Source: Amnibacterium sp.
GTDB taxonomy: Bacteria > Actinomycetota > Actinomycetes > Actinomycetales > Microbacteriaceae
Direction: 5' to 3'
Assembly (NCBI RefSeq): GCF_025463795.1
Contig: NZ_JAODBE010000004.1
Location: 1 to 64,000, forward strand
Length of the DNA: 64,000 nucleotides
Shown: in pieces, positions 49,662 to 59,557 of the stretch
Position numbering within the stretch: the stretch's first letter is position 1
Layout: each line of letters opens with the position of its first letter
Program-made: the position numbers and the translations under genes
Notes under the pieces: generated by a model
The model's database searches: none
Seen by the model: only the letters and a program-made list of their open reading frames with translations
What the model was told of the DNA's origin: nothing

Positions 49662-50228
49662 GTGACCGTGTTGCCGATCCTGATCACCGGAGACCCCGTC
49701 CTGCACCAGCCGGCGGCGCCGGTCGTCACCTTCGACGATGCGCTGCGGACGCTCGTCGCCGACATGTTCGAGACGATGGACGAGGCCCCCGGCGTCGGCC
49801 TCGCCGGGCCGCAGGTCGGCGTGCCGCTCCGCCTCTTCGTCTACAGCTACGAGCACGATCCCGAGGGCCCACGTCGCGGCGTCGCGATCAACCCCACGCT
49901 GTGGATCACGCCGACGCCCGTGGGCGAGGCGGACGAGGACGCCGAGTCGGAGGGCTGCCTCTCCGTGCCCGGCGAGCGGTTCCCCCTCCGGCGCTCCCCG
50001 AGAGCACGCCTGGAAGCCGTCGACCTGGACGGCGAGCCGTTCACACTGGAGGCGCGGGGCTGGTTCGCCCGGGTGCTCCAGCACGAGACCGACCACCTCG
50101 ACGGGGTGCTCTACGTCGACCGGCTGGACTTCCTCCACCAGCGCCGCGCGAAGAAGGCGATCAGCAGCAACAAGTGGGGCCGCCCGGGCAACAGCTGGAC
50201 GCCGGGGGTCGACGACCTGGAGGCCTGA
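49662..50228 (+). CDS. def: Peptide deformylase
   Basis: GVGLAGPQVGV, EGCLSVPG, QHETDHLDG motifs; GTG start. Confidence 0.96.
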   Translation: MTVLPILITGDPVLHQPAAPVVTFDDALRTLVADMFETMDEAPGVGLAGPQVGVPLRLFVYSYEHDPEGPRRGVAINPTLWITPTPVGEADEDAESEGCLSVPGERFPLRRSPRARLEAVDLDGEPFTLEARGWFARVLQHETDHLDGVLYVDRLDFLHQRRAKKAISSNKWGRPGNSWTPGVDDLEA

Positions 50229-50231
50229 GTC

Positions 50232-50504
50232 ATGGAGTTCGAGCACGACGCCGCACGGCATCGGTACCTGGGCACCCTCGACGGCGAGGTGGTCTGCTCG
50301 CTCGACTACGCCGAGAACGGCGACGTCGTCTCGATGACGCGCACGTTCACGAACCCGCCCTTCCGCGGGCACGGCTACGCGGCGCAGATCACCGAGCACG
50401 CCGTGCGGCAGGCTGAGGCGGCGGGCAAGCGCGTGCGCCCCATGTGCTGGTACGTCGCGCAGTGGTTCGACGACCACCCGGAAGCAGCGCACCTGCTCGC
50501 CTGA
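50232..50504 (+). CDS. Short GNAT-like N-acetyltransferase
   Basis: MEFEHDAARHRYLGTLDGEVVCSLDY...TFTNPPFRGHGYAAQITEHAV... Confidence 0.88.
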   Translation: MEFEHDAARHRYLGTLDGEVVCSLDYAENGDVVSMTRTFTNPPFRGHGYAAQITEHAVRQAEAAGKRVRPMCWYVAQWFDDHPEAAHLLA

Positions 50505-50610
50505 CGCTCCACCGCGGATCCGCAGGACGTGCGCGCGTCCGCGGTTCCGGACACGCCGCCGCCGACGGCCGGGCCACCCGTGTGTCGGCGAGCCCTCCGG
50601 ATCGCGAGGC

Positions 50611-51027
50611 TCAGGAGGCGACGGCGCGGGAGGCGGCGGCCTCGCGGATCGCGGCGAGCAGGAGGTCGGGCTCGGCGTCCTTGTAGAGGACGGCGTCCGC
50701 CCCCGCCTCCCGGCCCGGAGCGATGAAGCGGTCGAGGTCCGTCGCGGTCACGAGCACCACGCGGGTCACGGGCGAGCGCTGCACCAACCGGATGCGGGCG
50801 TCCGTGGCCACCGTCTCGGTGACCTGCAGGCCGCCGAGCCGCGGCATCCGGGCGTCGATGACGGCCACGTCCACGGGCAGGCGGCGCAGCACGGCGAGCG
50901 CCTGCAGACCGTCCGGCGCCTCCGCCACCACCTCCAGGTCGGGATGCGCGTCGATGATCAGCCGCCAACCCTCCCGCTGCAGCGGATCGGCGTCGGCGAG
51001 CAGCACCCGCGTCGGCGCCGCGGTCAC
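50611..51027 (-). CDS. Single-domain response regulator (no DNA-binding domain visible)
   Basis: VLLADADPLQREGWRLI...VAVIDARMPRLGG...VLYKDAEPDLLLAAIREAAASRAVAS-stop. Confidence 0.85.
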   Translation of the reverse strand: MTAAPTRVLLADADPLQREGWRLIIDAHPDLEVVAEAPDGLQALAVLRRLPVDVAVIDARMPRLGGLQVTETVATDARIRLVQRSPVTRVVLVTATDLDRFIAPGREAGADAVLYKDAEPDLLLAAIREAAASRAVAS

Positions 51028-51917
51028 CGTCGGGTCAGGTCGACGCCGTGGACCCCGTTGTGGAAGCGGATGGAGGGGAAGGTGGCGCTGATCGAGAAGC
51101 CGACCCCCGGCGTCTCCGACGCGGTGAGGGTGCCGCCGAACAGCTCGGTGCGGGCGCGCATCTCCTGGATCCCCGGACCCGCGAGCTGCTGCGTGAGGGA
51201 CCGCAGGTCCTCCTCCACCCCGTAGGCGAGCTCGGCGGAGGCGTCCTCCGCCGAGAGGCCACGTTGCAGCACGGCGTTGCGGAACCCGTCGTCGTCGACC
51301 TTCACCGCGATACCCGACGAGGTCCAGGTGAAGCCGACCCGCACCTGGGTGCCCTCCCCGCCGTACTTCAGCGAGTTCGAGAGCGCCTCCTGCAGGATCC
51401 GGTAGATCGCGAGCTCGGCGCCCGAGTTCAGGTCGTAGGGCTCGCCGTGCTCCTCGACGACCACGTCCAGCCCGGCGTCGCGCATCGTCTTGAACAGCTC
51501 GCGGGTCGACTTCAGGCGGGGCTGCGGGGCGGCTTCCGCCTCGCTCTCGCGCACGAGGGTCATCACCCGGCGCATGTCGGCGAGGGTCGCGCGCCCGGTC
51601 TCGGCGATCGCCTGCGCCGCCCGGACGGCCGCGCTCGGGTCGGTCGCCCCGGCGTACCGGGCGCCGTCGGCCTGCGCGATCATCGCGGACACGCGGTGCA
51701 CGGCGACGTCGTGCAGCTCACGGATGATGCGCAGGCGGCCGCCCTGATCGGCGACCGCGATCTGCAGCCGCGCGGCGAGGTGCGCCCGGTCGGCGGCCGC
51801 GCGACGTTCGACGCGCAGCCGACGTATCGTGGTGATCCACAGCACCAGCAGCAGGACGGTCAGGACCAGCAGGCCACCGGCGATGGCGAGCCACACGGTC
51901 TGGGGCAGGCTCGGCAT
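51024..51917 (-). CDS. Sensor histidine kinase (HisKA_3 type)
   Basis: RIIRELHDVAVHRVSAMIAQADGARY; IYRILQEALSNSLKYG; overlaps response regulator by 4 bp. Confidence 0.9.
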   Translation of the reverse strand: MPSLPQTVWLAIAGGLLVLTVLLLVLWITTIRRLRVERRAAADRAHLAARLQIAVADQGGRLRIIRELHDVAVHRVSAMIAQADGARYAGATDPSAAVRAAQAIAETGRATLADMRRVMTLVRESEAEAAPQPRLKSTRELFKTMRDAGLDVVVEEHGEPYDLNSGAELAIYRILQEALSNSLKYGGEGTQVRVGFTWTSSGIAVKVDDDGFRNAVLQRGLSAEDASAELAYGVEEDLRSLTQQLAGPGIQEMRARTELFGGTLTASETPGVGFSISATFPSIRFHNGVHGVDLTRR

Positions 51918-51979
51918 GCGGTCGAGTCTACGAATCGTGCGTGCCGCCGCCCGGAGGCGCACGGAACGTCGAGGGCGGG

Positions 51980-52198
51980 TCAGGCCCCGCCGCCCGGTCC
52001 CCGGCCCCGCCGGACGCCTGCCGCGATGAGCACGATCCCCACCACGCCGGCGACCAGCCCGATGGCGAACCAGGTGCGGTTCCCCGTCATGAAGCTGCCC
52101 GGGATCAGGTTCAACCCCTGGCCGATCCACACCAGGCCGGTGACGACGAGGATCACCCCGACGACGATCAGGGCGGCGCGCGCGGGACGACTGCTCAC
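51980..52198 (-). CDS. Small two-TM membrane protein (72 aa)
   Basis: MSSRPARAALIVVGVILVVTGLVWIGQGLNLIPGSFMTGNRTWFAIGLVAGVVGIVLIAAGVRRGR. Confidence 0.75.
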   Translation of the reverse strand: MSSRPARAALIVVGVILVVTGLVWIGQGLNLIPGSFMTGNRTWFAIGLVAGVVGIVLIAAGVRRGRGPGGGA

Positions 52199-52219
52199 GC
52201 GCTCACCGTACGGCCTCCC

Positions 52220-53476
52220 TCAGCCGGCGACCGCGAGCCGCGAGCGCACGAGGACCAGGGACGCGTCGGCGTCGCCCGGCTGCGGGATCGCGGCGAGCGT
52301 GAACTCGCTGACGGCGCCCGGCCGGAAGATCAGGCACTCGCTCGATCCGCCGAACTGGAAGCAGCCGAGCTCCTCCCCCTTGGCCACGTGGTAGCCGGGC
52401 CGCACATGGTCGCTGATCAAGCAGGTGGAGACCTCCACCATGCCGATGGCGATGAACGCGACCAGCCCGATCACCGGGTCGTCCGCCTGCACCAGGATGA
52501 TCGCGCGGGTCGCCATGTGAGCGATGTAGCCCTGCGACTCCTGGGCCTCCGCGGCGTCCGGCCCTTCGGACTGCGCCTCGGCGTAGTACGTGCCCTCCTG
52601 CACCCAGGCGCGGACGATCGTTCCCGCCACCGGGCTGTGCCAGCGGTGGTAGTTCAGGGCGCTGAGGAACGCCTGGTACACCGTGCCACCGACGAACTCG
52701 TCGACCGACTCGTCGTGCGCGAGCATGTCCTCCAGGGAGTACGGCTGGCTCTTCGCCCAGAACCGGTCGCGGCGCTTCACGTCGGTGCTGATCCGGTACG
52801 GCGTGGACTCGCACGCGCTGACGATCACCTTGTCGTCGTCGGGCGCGGCGACGGGACGGCTCCCCTCCGCCAGGCGACGGGTGAAGAAGTCGTTCCAGGA
52901 CGTGAAGCCCCAGTGCTCGTCGTCCGGGTCGTGCGCGTAGTCGCTCATCCCGACCGCCCGCTCCGCCTCCGGGCTCATCCAGCCGGTCTCGGAGCGGTTC
53001 AGCGCGGAGAGGGAGTCCGGACTGTTCAAGTACTCGGCCCAGGCGTTCAGGATCTTCTTCAGCATCGCGTTGATGCGCGGGTCCCGGTAGGCGGCGAACC
53101 CGGCGGGCGTGGCCAGCGTCCAGTCGAGGATCCCGGCGAGCGGGGTGCTCACCATCCCGCCCACGCTGAACTCCGGCGTCATGGTCAGGACCTCGTTGAT
53201 CAGCCGCAGCAGCTGCGGCACGTCCTTGACGTGCCGCTCCTTGTACTGCTTCCCGGTCGGCACCTGCTCGACCATCTGCGTGACGTACATCCGGACGATC
53301 GGGTCGGTGTCCATCAGCTGCTGGAACTCGACCAGCACGGGATGCAGCGGGGTGTCCTCGCCGTGCGCCTCGGTGCGCTCCCGGTGACCGGAGAGCCACG
53401 CCTCGAGGTCGTCCTGACTGGGCGGCAGCCAACCGGCTCGCCGCTTCACGTCCGTGCTGGAGCCTTCGTTCACCAT
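52220..53476 (-). CDS. Phosphatidylserine decarboxylase-superfamily protein with extended N-terminal domain (PsiD/tryptophan-decarboxylase-like)
   Basis: SWNDFFTRRLAEGSRPVAAPDD...NYHRWHSPVAGTI...VAKGEELGCFQFGGSSECLIF; LGST-like GGSS self-cleavage region. Confidence 0.82.
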   Translation of the reverse strand: MVNEGSSTDVKRRAGWLPPSQDDLEAWLSGHRERTEAHGEDTPLHPVLVEFQQLMDTDPIVRMYVTQMVEQVPTGKQYKERHVKDVPQLLRLINEVLTMTPEFSVGGMVSTPLAGILDWTLATPAGFAAYRDPRINAMLKKILNAWAEYLNSPDSLSALNRSETGWMSPEAERAVGMSDYAHDPDDEHWGFTSWNDFFTRRLAEGSRPVAAPDDDKVIVSACESTPYRISTDVKRRDRFWAKSQPYSLEDMLAHDESVDEFVGGTVYQAFLSALNYHRWHSPVAGTIVRAWVQEGTYYAEAQSEGPDAAEAQESQGYIAHMATRAIILVQADDPVIGLVAFIAIGMVEVSTCLISDHVRPGYHVAKGEELGCFQFGGSSECLIFRPGAVSEFTLAAIPQPGDADASLVLVRSRLAVAG

Positions 53477-53686
53477 GGGCGGCACCGTACGCGCCGGTGC
53501 TGGCCGTCCCGCCGGTACCGCCGGTACCACCGATCCGTCGCTGCGCGTTCCGCCCCGTCGCGTGCGGATCCACCGTCGAGGTGCTGGGAGCCGGTTCGGT
53601 CTGAGGCGTTTCTTGGTGACGCGGCAACACGTTCAGGAGGTCGGCACCCATCCGTGCAGGCGCCCGCCGAGACCGAGGAGCCATCC

Positions 53687-54136
53687 GTGGTGACGAACAC
53701 GACCACCCCCCGAGCCACCACCACCACCCAGGTGCCGGCCGGCGTCCGCCGCGCCTTCGCGATCGCCGTCGGCCTCAGCGCCCTGTTCGTGGTCTTCCAG
53801 TACTTCACCTCCGGCGAGTTCATCACCGCCGGGATGCCGAAGGACACCCACGAGCTGTGGACGAACGCGCACGGGTTCGGCGCCTACCCCGTGATGGTCT
53901 TCGCGCTGATCGCGGCGGTCGTTGCGCTCACCCGCCTGCGCACGAAGGGCGGGCTGCCGATGCTCGCGTCGGTCTACTTCGTCGCGACAGTGGCCCAGTG
54001 GCTGCTCGGCCACGCGATCTCCACCCTCGGGATCGACGCGCTCACCCCCCTCCACGTCGTGGTCGCGGCGCTCGTGATGGGCCTCGCCGTGTGGCTCTCG
54101 GTCCGTTCCGCCCGGCTGCGTCGCGACACCGTGTGA
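53687..54136 (+). CDS. DUF6220-like four-TM membrane protein
   Basis: FAIAVGLSALFVVFQYFTSGEFITAG...AHGFGAYPVMVFALIAAVVALTR...HVVVAALVMGLAVWLS. Confidence 0.75.
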   Translation: MVTNTTTPRATTTTQVPAGVRRAFAIAVGLSALFVVFQYFTSGEFITAGMPKDTHELWTNAHGFGAYPVMVFALIAAVVALTRLRTKGGLPMLASVYFVATVAQWLLGHAISTLGIDALTPLHVVVAALVMGLAVWLSVRSARLRRDTV

Positions 54137-54256
54137 GACCGCGGCCGCCGGTCCCGGCGGGGTGGCGCGCGGGCTTCCTGCTCGCCACAGTGGATCATCG
54201 ACGGGCCCGGACCCCACGGTCCGGTCCCCGATCCATGCACCACGAGCGGAGCAGCA

Positions 54257-54883
54257 GTGCGCCTTCCCGGACGACGCCACCTCGAGCAGGAGGAGGTCCT
54301 CGCCGCGGCCGCGGAGATCGCGATCGAGCTCGGCATGCATGCGGTGTCGATCGCCGCGGTCGTCGAGCGACTCGGCGTGCAGCGGAAGGCGGTCGCCGCG
54401 CTGTGGCCCGGCGACGACGCGCTCGTGGCCATGACCTTCTCGCGCATCGTGAGCGCCGAGCTGACCGAGGTGCAGGACGACGTGCTGAGCCAGGAGTCCC
54501 CGGTGGAGCAGCTCGCGGTGCTGCTCGGCTCGCTCGCCGAGCCGGTGCCGCACCTCGACGCCCTGTGGGTCGAGTCGTGGAGCCTCGGCCGCCGCAACCG
54601 GGCGCTCGGTGCCGCCGTGCGGAGCGAGGAGGACGCCTGGCACACGCTGATCGAGTCGGTCGTCCGCTCGGGGATCGCCTCCGGCGACTTCACCGCGGAC
54701 GCCCCGGAGGAGGTCGCGACGCATCTGCTCGCGGTCGTGGACGGGGTGAACGCGTACTCGCTGGTGGGCTACGACACGGACGTCGACCGGCTGCGACTGC
54801 TGCACGCCGTCGCCCGGACGCATCTCGGCGCGACCCTGCCGACCGAGGACCAGCAGGCGGAGTCCGCACCCTCCGCCTCCTGA
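54257..54883 (+). CDS. TetR family transcriptional regulator
   Basis: LEQEEVLAAAAEIAIELGMHAVSIAAVVERLGVQRKAVAALWPGDDALVAM. Confidence 0.85.
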   Translation: MRLPGRRHLEQEEVLAAAAEIAIELGMHAVSIAAVVERLGVQRKAVAALWPGDDALVAMTFSRIVSAELTEVQDDVLSQESPVEQLAVLLGSLAEPVPHLDALWVESWSLGRRNRALGAAVRSEEDAWHTLIESVVRSGIASGDFTADAPEEVATHLLAVVDGVNAYSLVGYDTDVDRLRLLHAVARTHLGATLPTEDQQAESAPSAS

Positions 54884-55016
54884 CACCCCCTCCTCGTCGC
54901 TCCGCCTCCAGGTGCCGCGCGAGGTGCGGCACCCACCGGTCCCCGACCGATGCGCCGCAGTCGGAGTGAGCAGGAGTGGAGAAGCGGGCGCCGAGGGCGG
55001 TGACGAGAATCGGCGC

Positions 55017-55478
55017 ATGACCGATACCCGGAAGACCGAGACCACCGACACCGGCAAGCCCGGCGCCACGTTCTCCGCGGCGGAGCGAGCCGCGATGCGG
55101 CAGCGCGCGAAGGAGCTGCGCGCCGATCAGAACGCTGCCGAGGCCCTGCGCGAGGTGCAGGAGAAGATCGCGTCGCTGGAGGAGCCGGACCGCACCAACG
55201 CGGAGCGGATCCACGCGATCGTGACGTCCGTCGCCCCCTCCCTGCTCCCCCGCCTGTACTACGGCAGCCCCGGCTACGCGACCGCGGCCGGGCGGATCGT
55301 GCTCTTCTACCAGGAGCGCGCGAAGTTCAAGGTGCGCTACGGCAACCTCGCGTTCTTCGACGCGGCCCGGCTGGACGAGGGGACGATGTGGCCGACCGGG
55401 TTCGCGGTCACGACCATCGCACCGGAGGACGAGCGGGTCATCGCGGAGCTCGTGAAGAAGGCGGTGGGCACCGACTGA
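55017..55478 (+). CDS. DUF1801 domain-containing protein
   Basis: RIHAIVTSVAPSLLPRLYYGSPGYATAAGRIVLFYQERAKFKVRYGNLAFFD. Confidence 0.88.
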   Translation: MTDTRKTETTDTGKPGATFSAAERAAMRQRAKELRADQNAAEALREVQEKIASLEEPDRTNAERIHAIVTSVAPSLLPRLYYGSPGYATAAGRIVLFYQERAKFKVRYGNLAFFDAARLDEGTMWPTGFAVTTIAPEDERVIAELVKKAVGTD

Positions 55479-55515
55479 GCGGCCCTGGTGTGGCTCCATC
55501 CCCTACAGTCGGCGC

Positions 55516-55740
55516 GTGAACTCGCCGGCCTCCGCGATCACGGCCGTGGTGGCGATCGCGGGTGGTGCCCTCGTCGCGGTCGCGGGCCTGCTGCTCAGCG
55601 TGCGGTCGTCACGGCGCCGGGTGTCGGAGGGTGGACCCTCCACCCACTCCGACCTGACGGTCGCACTCACGGTGTTCGGGCTGGTCGCGGTGATCTTCGG
55701 GCTCGGCGACGTCGCCTTCCTGATCCTCAGCACCGGCTGA
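55516..55740 (+). CDS. Small membrane protein (74 aa)
   Basis: Two hydrophobic helices; GTG start. Confidence 0.6.
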   Translation: MNSPASAITAVVAIAGGALVAVAGLLLSVRSSRRRVSEGGPSTHSDLTVALTVFGLVAVIFGLGDVAFLILSTG

Positions 55741-55760
55741 CCCGCCGGCGAGCCCGGGGC

Positions 55761-56402
55761 TCAGCGCCCCGCTGCGCCCTCCGCCGTGCCCGGGCGCCAC
55801 GGCTGGGCCGCGTGGCTGAGCCAGACGAGCTGCGGGTCGAGCGCCCGGATCCGCCGCTGCCCCTCGGTGCGCGGCTCGTCCAGCTCCGCGAAGAAGACCG
55901 CGCTGTCGCCCGCGATGACCGCCGGCCGTCCGCCGGTCTCGACGACCACCACCTGCGAGCCGCGGGTGTGGCCCGGCGTCGGGACCAGCCGGATCCCGGG
56001 CAGCAGCTCGAGCTCGCCGTCGACCGGCGCGTACTGCACGCCCGGCGCCTCCACCCACTCCCGGATCGTGTAGTGGTCCTCGGTGAGGGCGTCCTCGAGC
56101 TCCTGCCGCTGGACGTGGATCGGGCGGCCGGCGAAGAGGTGGTTGCCGCCGCAGTGGTCGTAGTGCAGATGCGTGTTCACGATCAGGTCGACGGCCGACA
56201 GGTCGATCGGGTGCTCCGTCAGCGGCATGAGCCGGGGATCCATGTCGGCCACGGCGGGGTGCAGCACCGTCATGCCCGTGTCGACCAGCACTCGCCCCTC
56301 CGGGTGGTCGATGAGATGGACGAAGACCGGCATCCGGCCGCCCTCCACGAGCAGCTCGGCCACGAGCACCGGCGTGATCGTCGCGTACCCGGTGTCGCTC
56401 AT
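55761..56402 (-). CDS. Metallo-beta-lactamase-fold hydrolase, N-acyl-homoserine lactonase-like
   Basis: VNTHLHYDHCGGN (HxHxDH), TPGHTRGSQVVVVET, AGDSAVFF. Confidence 0.85.
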   Translation of the reverse strand: MSDTGYATITPVLVAELLVEGGRMPVFVHLIDHPEGRVLVDTGMTVLHPAVADMDPRLMPLTEHPIDLSAVDLIVNTHLHYDHCGGNHLFAGRPIHVQRQELEDALTEDHYTIREWVEAPGVQYAPVDGELELLPGIRLVPTPGHTRGSQVVVVETGGRPAVIAGDSAVFFAELDEPRTEGQRRIRALDPQLVWLSHAAQPWRPGTAEGAAGR

Positions 56403-56557
56403 CGCGGTGCTCCCTGCTCCTCCCCCGCTCGGGAGCGGGGATGTGAACACTGTAGACATCGGGAGGAGCCATTCCCCAGGGGTTCCGGGGCGGAACACCT
56501 CAGGAGCCCGACGGGAGGCGTACCGTCCGACCGGGCGCAGCAGGGACGGGTGGGGAC

Positions 56558-58099
56558 ATGGGCGACGGTCCGACGCGCCGTTCGGTGCTGGCCGGGGGCG
56601 CCGGGATCGGCCTCGTGGGCCTGCTCGCCGCCTGCACCGACGTGACGCCGCAGACGACTCGGCGACCGACCTCGACCGCCTCCGCCGGCCCGAGCGCGAC
56701 CACCACGCCGACGCCGGGCCCGACGACGTGGGGCGAGCTGGCTGCGGCGACGACCGGGGCGCTGCTGCGCCGCGGCTCCGCCGGGTGGGACGCCGCCCGC
56801 CTGCTGCGCAACCCGCGGTACGACGGCGCCGAGCCGCTGGGGGTCCTCCGCGTCGCCGGGGTGGCCGACGTCGTCGCCGGGCTCGCGTTCGCCCGCACCA
56901 CCCGCACCCCGGTCGCGCTGCGTGCCGGCGGCCACTCGTACACGGGCTGGTCGGCGGGCGGTGCGGCGGGAACGGGAGTGCCCCCGTCACTCGTGCTGAG
57001 CACCGCCGACCTGAACGGCGTGCGCCTGACGTCCGACGGCACCTCGGTGACCATCGGGCCGGGCGCCCGGCTGCTCGACGTCTACGAGCGGCTCGCCGCG
57101 TCCGGGAGGGCGATCGGCGCCGGCTCCTGCGCGACGGTCGGGATCGGCGGCCTCACCCTGGGTGGCGGTCTCGGCGTCCTCGTGCGTTCGTTCGGGCTCA
57201 CCTGCGACCAGCTCACGGGCGCGACCCTCGTCACCGCGGACGGCCGGGTGCACCGGGTGTCGGACCGCGCGGAGCCGGACCTGTTCTGGGCCTGCCGCGG
57301 CGGCGGAGGCGGCACCCTCGGCGTCGTCACGGACCTGACCTTCCGGACGGAGCCCGCTCCCGACGTGCTCATGTTCGAGGTGGGCTTCCCCTGGTCCTCG
57401 GCGGCGGCCGTGGTCGCCGCCTGGCAGCGCTGGGCGCCGGGCGCGGACCGGAAGCTGTGGTCCTCGCTGAAGCTCCTAGCGGGCTCACGCCATCCCACGG
57501 GCCCCAGCGTGACCGTCTCCGGGACCTGGACGGGCCCGAGGAGCGGCGCCGACGCATCGGTCGACGGCTTCATCCGGGACACGGGCGCCCGCCCGCTCCG
57601 CCACGTGGCCACGGAGGCGGGGTACGGGGAGGCGATGCGGCGGTACGCCGGCAGCGGGTCCCGCGTCTCCGAGTCCGCGACGTCGTCCATCGGGTCGCGA
57701 CGGCTGGCCGCGCCGGAGATCGCGACGCTGCTGGACCAGGTCCGCCGCGCCGCCTCCGTCCCCGGGCTGGCCGAAGGGGGTGTCGCTCTCGACGCCCTCG
57801 GCGGGGCTGTGAGCGACCTCCGTGCGAGCGACACCGCGTTCCCCTGGCGCGCTGCGCTCTGGAGCGCGCAGTACACCGCGACCTTCGCCGACGGCGCCGA
57901 CGCGGCGCCGTTCGACGCGTACGTCCGAGGGTTCCGGGCGGCGATGCGGCCGTCGTGGGGCGACGCGGCGTACGCGAACTACTGCGATGCCGGGATCACG
58001 GACCCGTCGGCCTACTTCGGCGCGAACACCGCACGGCTCCGCGGCATCGCTGCCCGGGTGGACCCCGGTGGGGTGTTCGCGCAGCCGCACTGGGTGTGA
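56558..58099 (+). CDS. FAD-binding (berberine-bridge-like) oxidoreductase with Tat/lipobox leader
   Basis: TRRSVLAGGAGIGLVGLLAAC leader; VALRAGGHSYTGWSAGG; GGLTLGGGLGVLVRSFGLTCDQLTGATLVTADG; C-terminal AYANYCDAGI. Confidence 0.92.
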   Translation: MGDGPTRRSVLAGGAGIGLVGLLAACTDVTPQTTRRPTSTASAGPSATTTPTPGPTTWGELAAATTGALLRRGSAGWDAARLLRNPRYDGAEPLGVLRVAGVADVVAGLAFARTTRTPVALRAGGHSYTGWSAGGAAGTGVPPSLVLSTADLNGVRLTSDGTSVTIGPGARLLDVYERLAASGRAIGAGSCATVGIGGLTLGGGLGVLVRSFGLTCDQLTGATLVTADGRVHRVSDRAEPDLFWACRGGGGGTLGVVTDLTFRTEPAPDVLMFEVGFPWSSAAAVVAAWQRWAPGADRKLWSSLKLLAGSRHPTGPSVTVSGTWTGPRSGADASVDGFIRDTGARPLRHVATEAGYGEAMRRYAGSGSRVSESATSSIGSRRLAAPEIATLLDQVRRAASVPGLAEGGVALDALGGAVSDLRASDTAFPWRAALWSAQYTATFADGADAAPFDAYVRGFRAAMRPSWGDAAYANYCDAGITDPSAYFGANTARLRGIAARVDPGGVFAQPHWV

Positions 58100-58210
58100 T
58101 CGACGCGGGAGCTGAACCGCGGCTCGTGGACGCGACCGGATCCGCGCCCCGCTGCGAACCGGCGGATCAGCGCCCGATCCCCGCCGTGCCTCCGCGCCTG
58201 GGCACCCGGC

Positions 58211-59503
58211 TCACGCCTGTCGCAGGAACACGGGATCCTCGAGGTCGTCGACCAGCCCGTCGGCGCCGCGCGACCAGCGGATCGCAGCGCCGATCCGAGC
58301 ACTCGCCGTCATGTAGCCGGGGTCCGCCAGCACCCGCCGTACCGCGTGTCGGATCCTGCGGGCTGACGGTCGACCGGTGCGCAGGTCGATCCCGATGCCG
58401 GACCACGCCACGCGGGCCGCGTTCTCCGGCTTGTCCTCCGTGTCCCCGGCGACGACGACGGGTACCCCGTACTCCATCGCGTAGTGCAGGCCGCCGTAGC
58501 CGCCGTTCGTCACGAAGACGTCGGTGCGAGGCAGGAGGCGGTCGTACGGGATGAACTCCGCTGCGAACGCGTTCGGCGGCATGGCGGGCAGCGCCGAGAC
58601 GGGGGGCCCGCCGGTGGTCACCACGATCTGCACGTCCTCGTTGCCGAGTGCCGCGAAGGTCGGCGCGACGAGCTCGCCGAAATCACCGTTCGCGACGGTG
58701 CCCTGGCTGACGTGCACGATCGGACGGTTGTCCAGCTCGTCCCACCAGGTGGGCAGCGGCGTGGTCGAGGTCACGCCCCGCGACACCGGCCCGTAGAACC
58801 GGACGTTGGGCGGCAGGTCTCGTCTGGGGTACTCGAACGCGGGCACGGTGAACTGCGCGAACAGGTCGGCGGCGAGCACGAAGTCCATGAAGAAGCGTCC
58901 GTCGAGCGGGGCCGCCCCGATCGCTGCGAGCGTCCGGTCCGCCTCCCTGTGCATCGGCGCCAGCAGCACCCGCGTCGCGAGTCGCGTCAGCACACGGTTG
59001 CGAGCGCGGTTGAGGGGGCCGCGCATCGGCGCCAGCCCGAGTCCGAACGGGGCGACGTCGGGGCTCGAGATCCCCAGCGGGACGACGCCGCACACCACTG
59101 CCGTCGGCCGCGACTCCGCCGGCAGACCCGCGATGCCCGCCGCGCCGACGAACGCGAGCTCAGCCACGACCAGCTCGGCCGGTTCCGCTTCGAGGGCGGC
59201 CTCGAGCGCCGCCCATGCCGCAGGCGCGGGGGTGAGGAACGCGGCGGTGGCGCCCTCGTTCAACGCCTTGAGCCCCGCACGCCGCTCGGAGTGCGCCTCC
59301 TCGTCGTGCACGTCGCCAGCGGCCGGGAGCTCCACGAACTCGGCCCCGACCGCCTCGGCGCGGCTTCGCAACGGTGCGCCGGACAGCACCCGGACCCGCC
59401 ATCCGTGCCGCACGAACGCGTCGGCGACAGCGACCATCGGCCGAGCATGACCCTCGGCGGAGTTGCAGCAGACGATGACGCGACGGTCCGTCACGACCGT
59501 CAT
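58211..59503 (-). CDS. Glycosyltransferase, MGT/UGT-like
   Basis: VSQGTVANGDFGELVAPTFAAL...VFVTNGGYGGLHYAMEYGVPVVVAGDTEDKPENAARVAWSGIGIDLRT. Confidence 0.92.
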   Translation of the reverse strand: MTVVTDRRVIVCCNSAEGHARPMVAVADAFVRHGWRVRVLSGAPLRSRAEAVGAEFVELPAAGDVHDEEAHSERRAGLKALNEGATAAFLTPAPAAWAALEAALEAEPAELVVAELAFVGAAGIAGLPAESRPTAVVCGVVPLGISSPDVAPFGLGLAPMRGPLNRARNRVLTRLATRVLLAPMHREADRTLAAIGAAPLDGRFFMDFVLAADLFAQFTVPAFEYPRRDLPPNVRFYGPVSRGVTSTTPLPTWWDELDNRPIVHVSQGTVANGDFGELVAPTFAALGNEDVQIVVTTGGPPVSALPAMPPNAFAAEFIPYDRLLPRTDVFVTNGGYGGLHYAMEYGVPVVVAGDTEDKPENAARVAWSGIGIDLRTGRPSARRIRHAVRRVLADPGYMTASARIGAAIRWSRGADGLVDDLEDPVFLRQA

Positions 59504-59557
59504 CCTGTCCCGCGGTCGATCGGCTCACAAGAGCGCACGGCGTGGTCCGAGCGCGGA

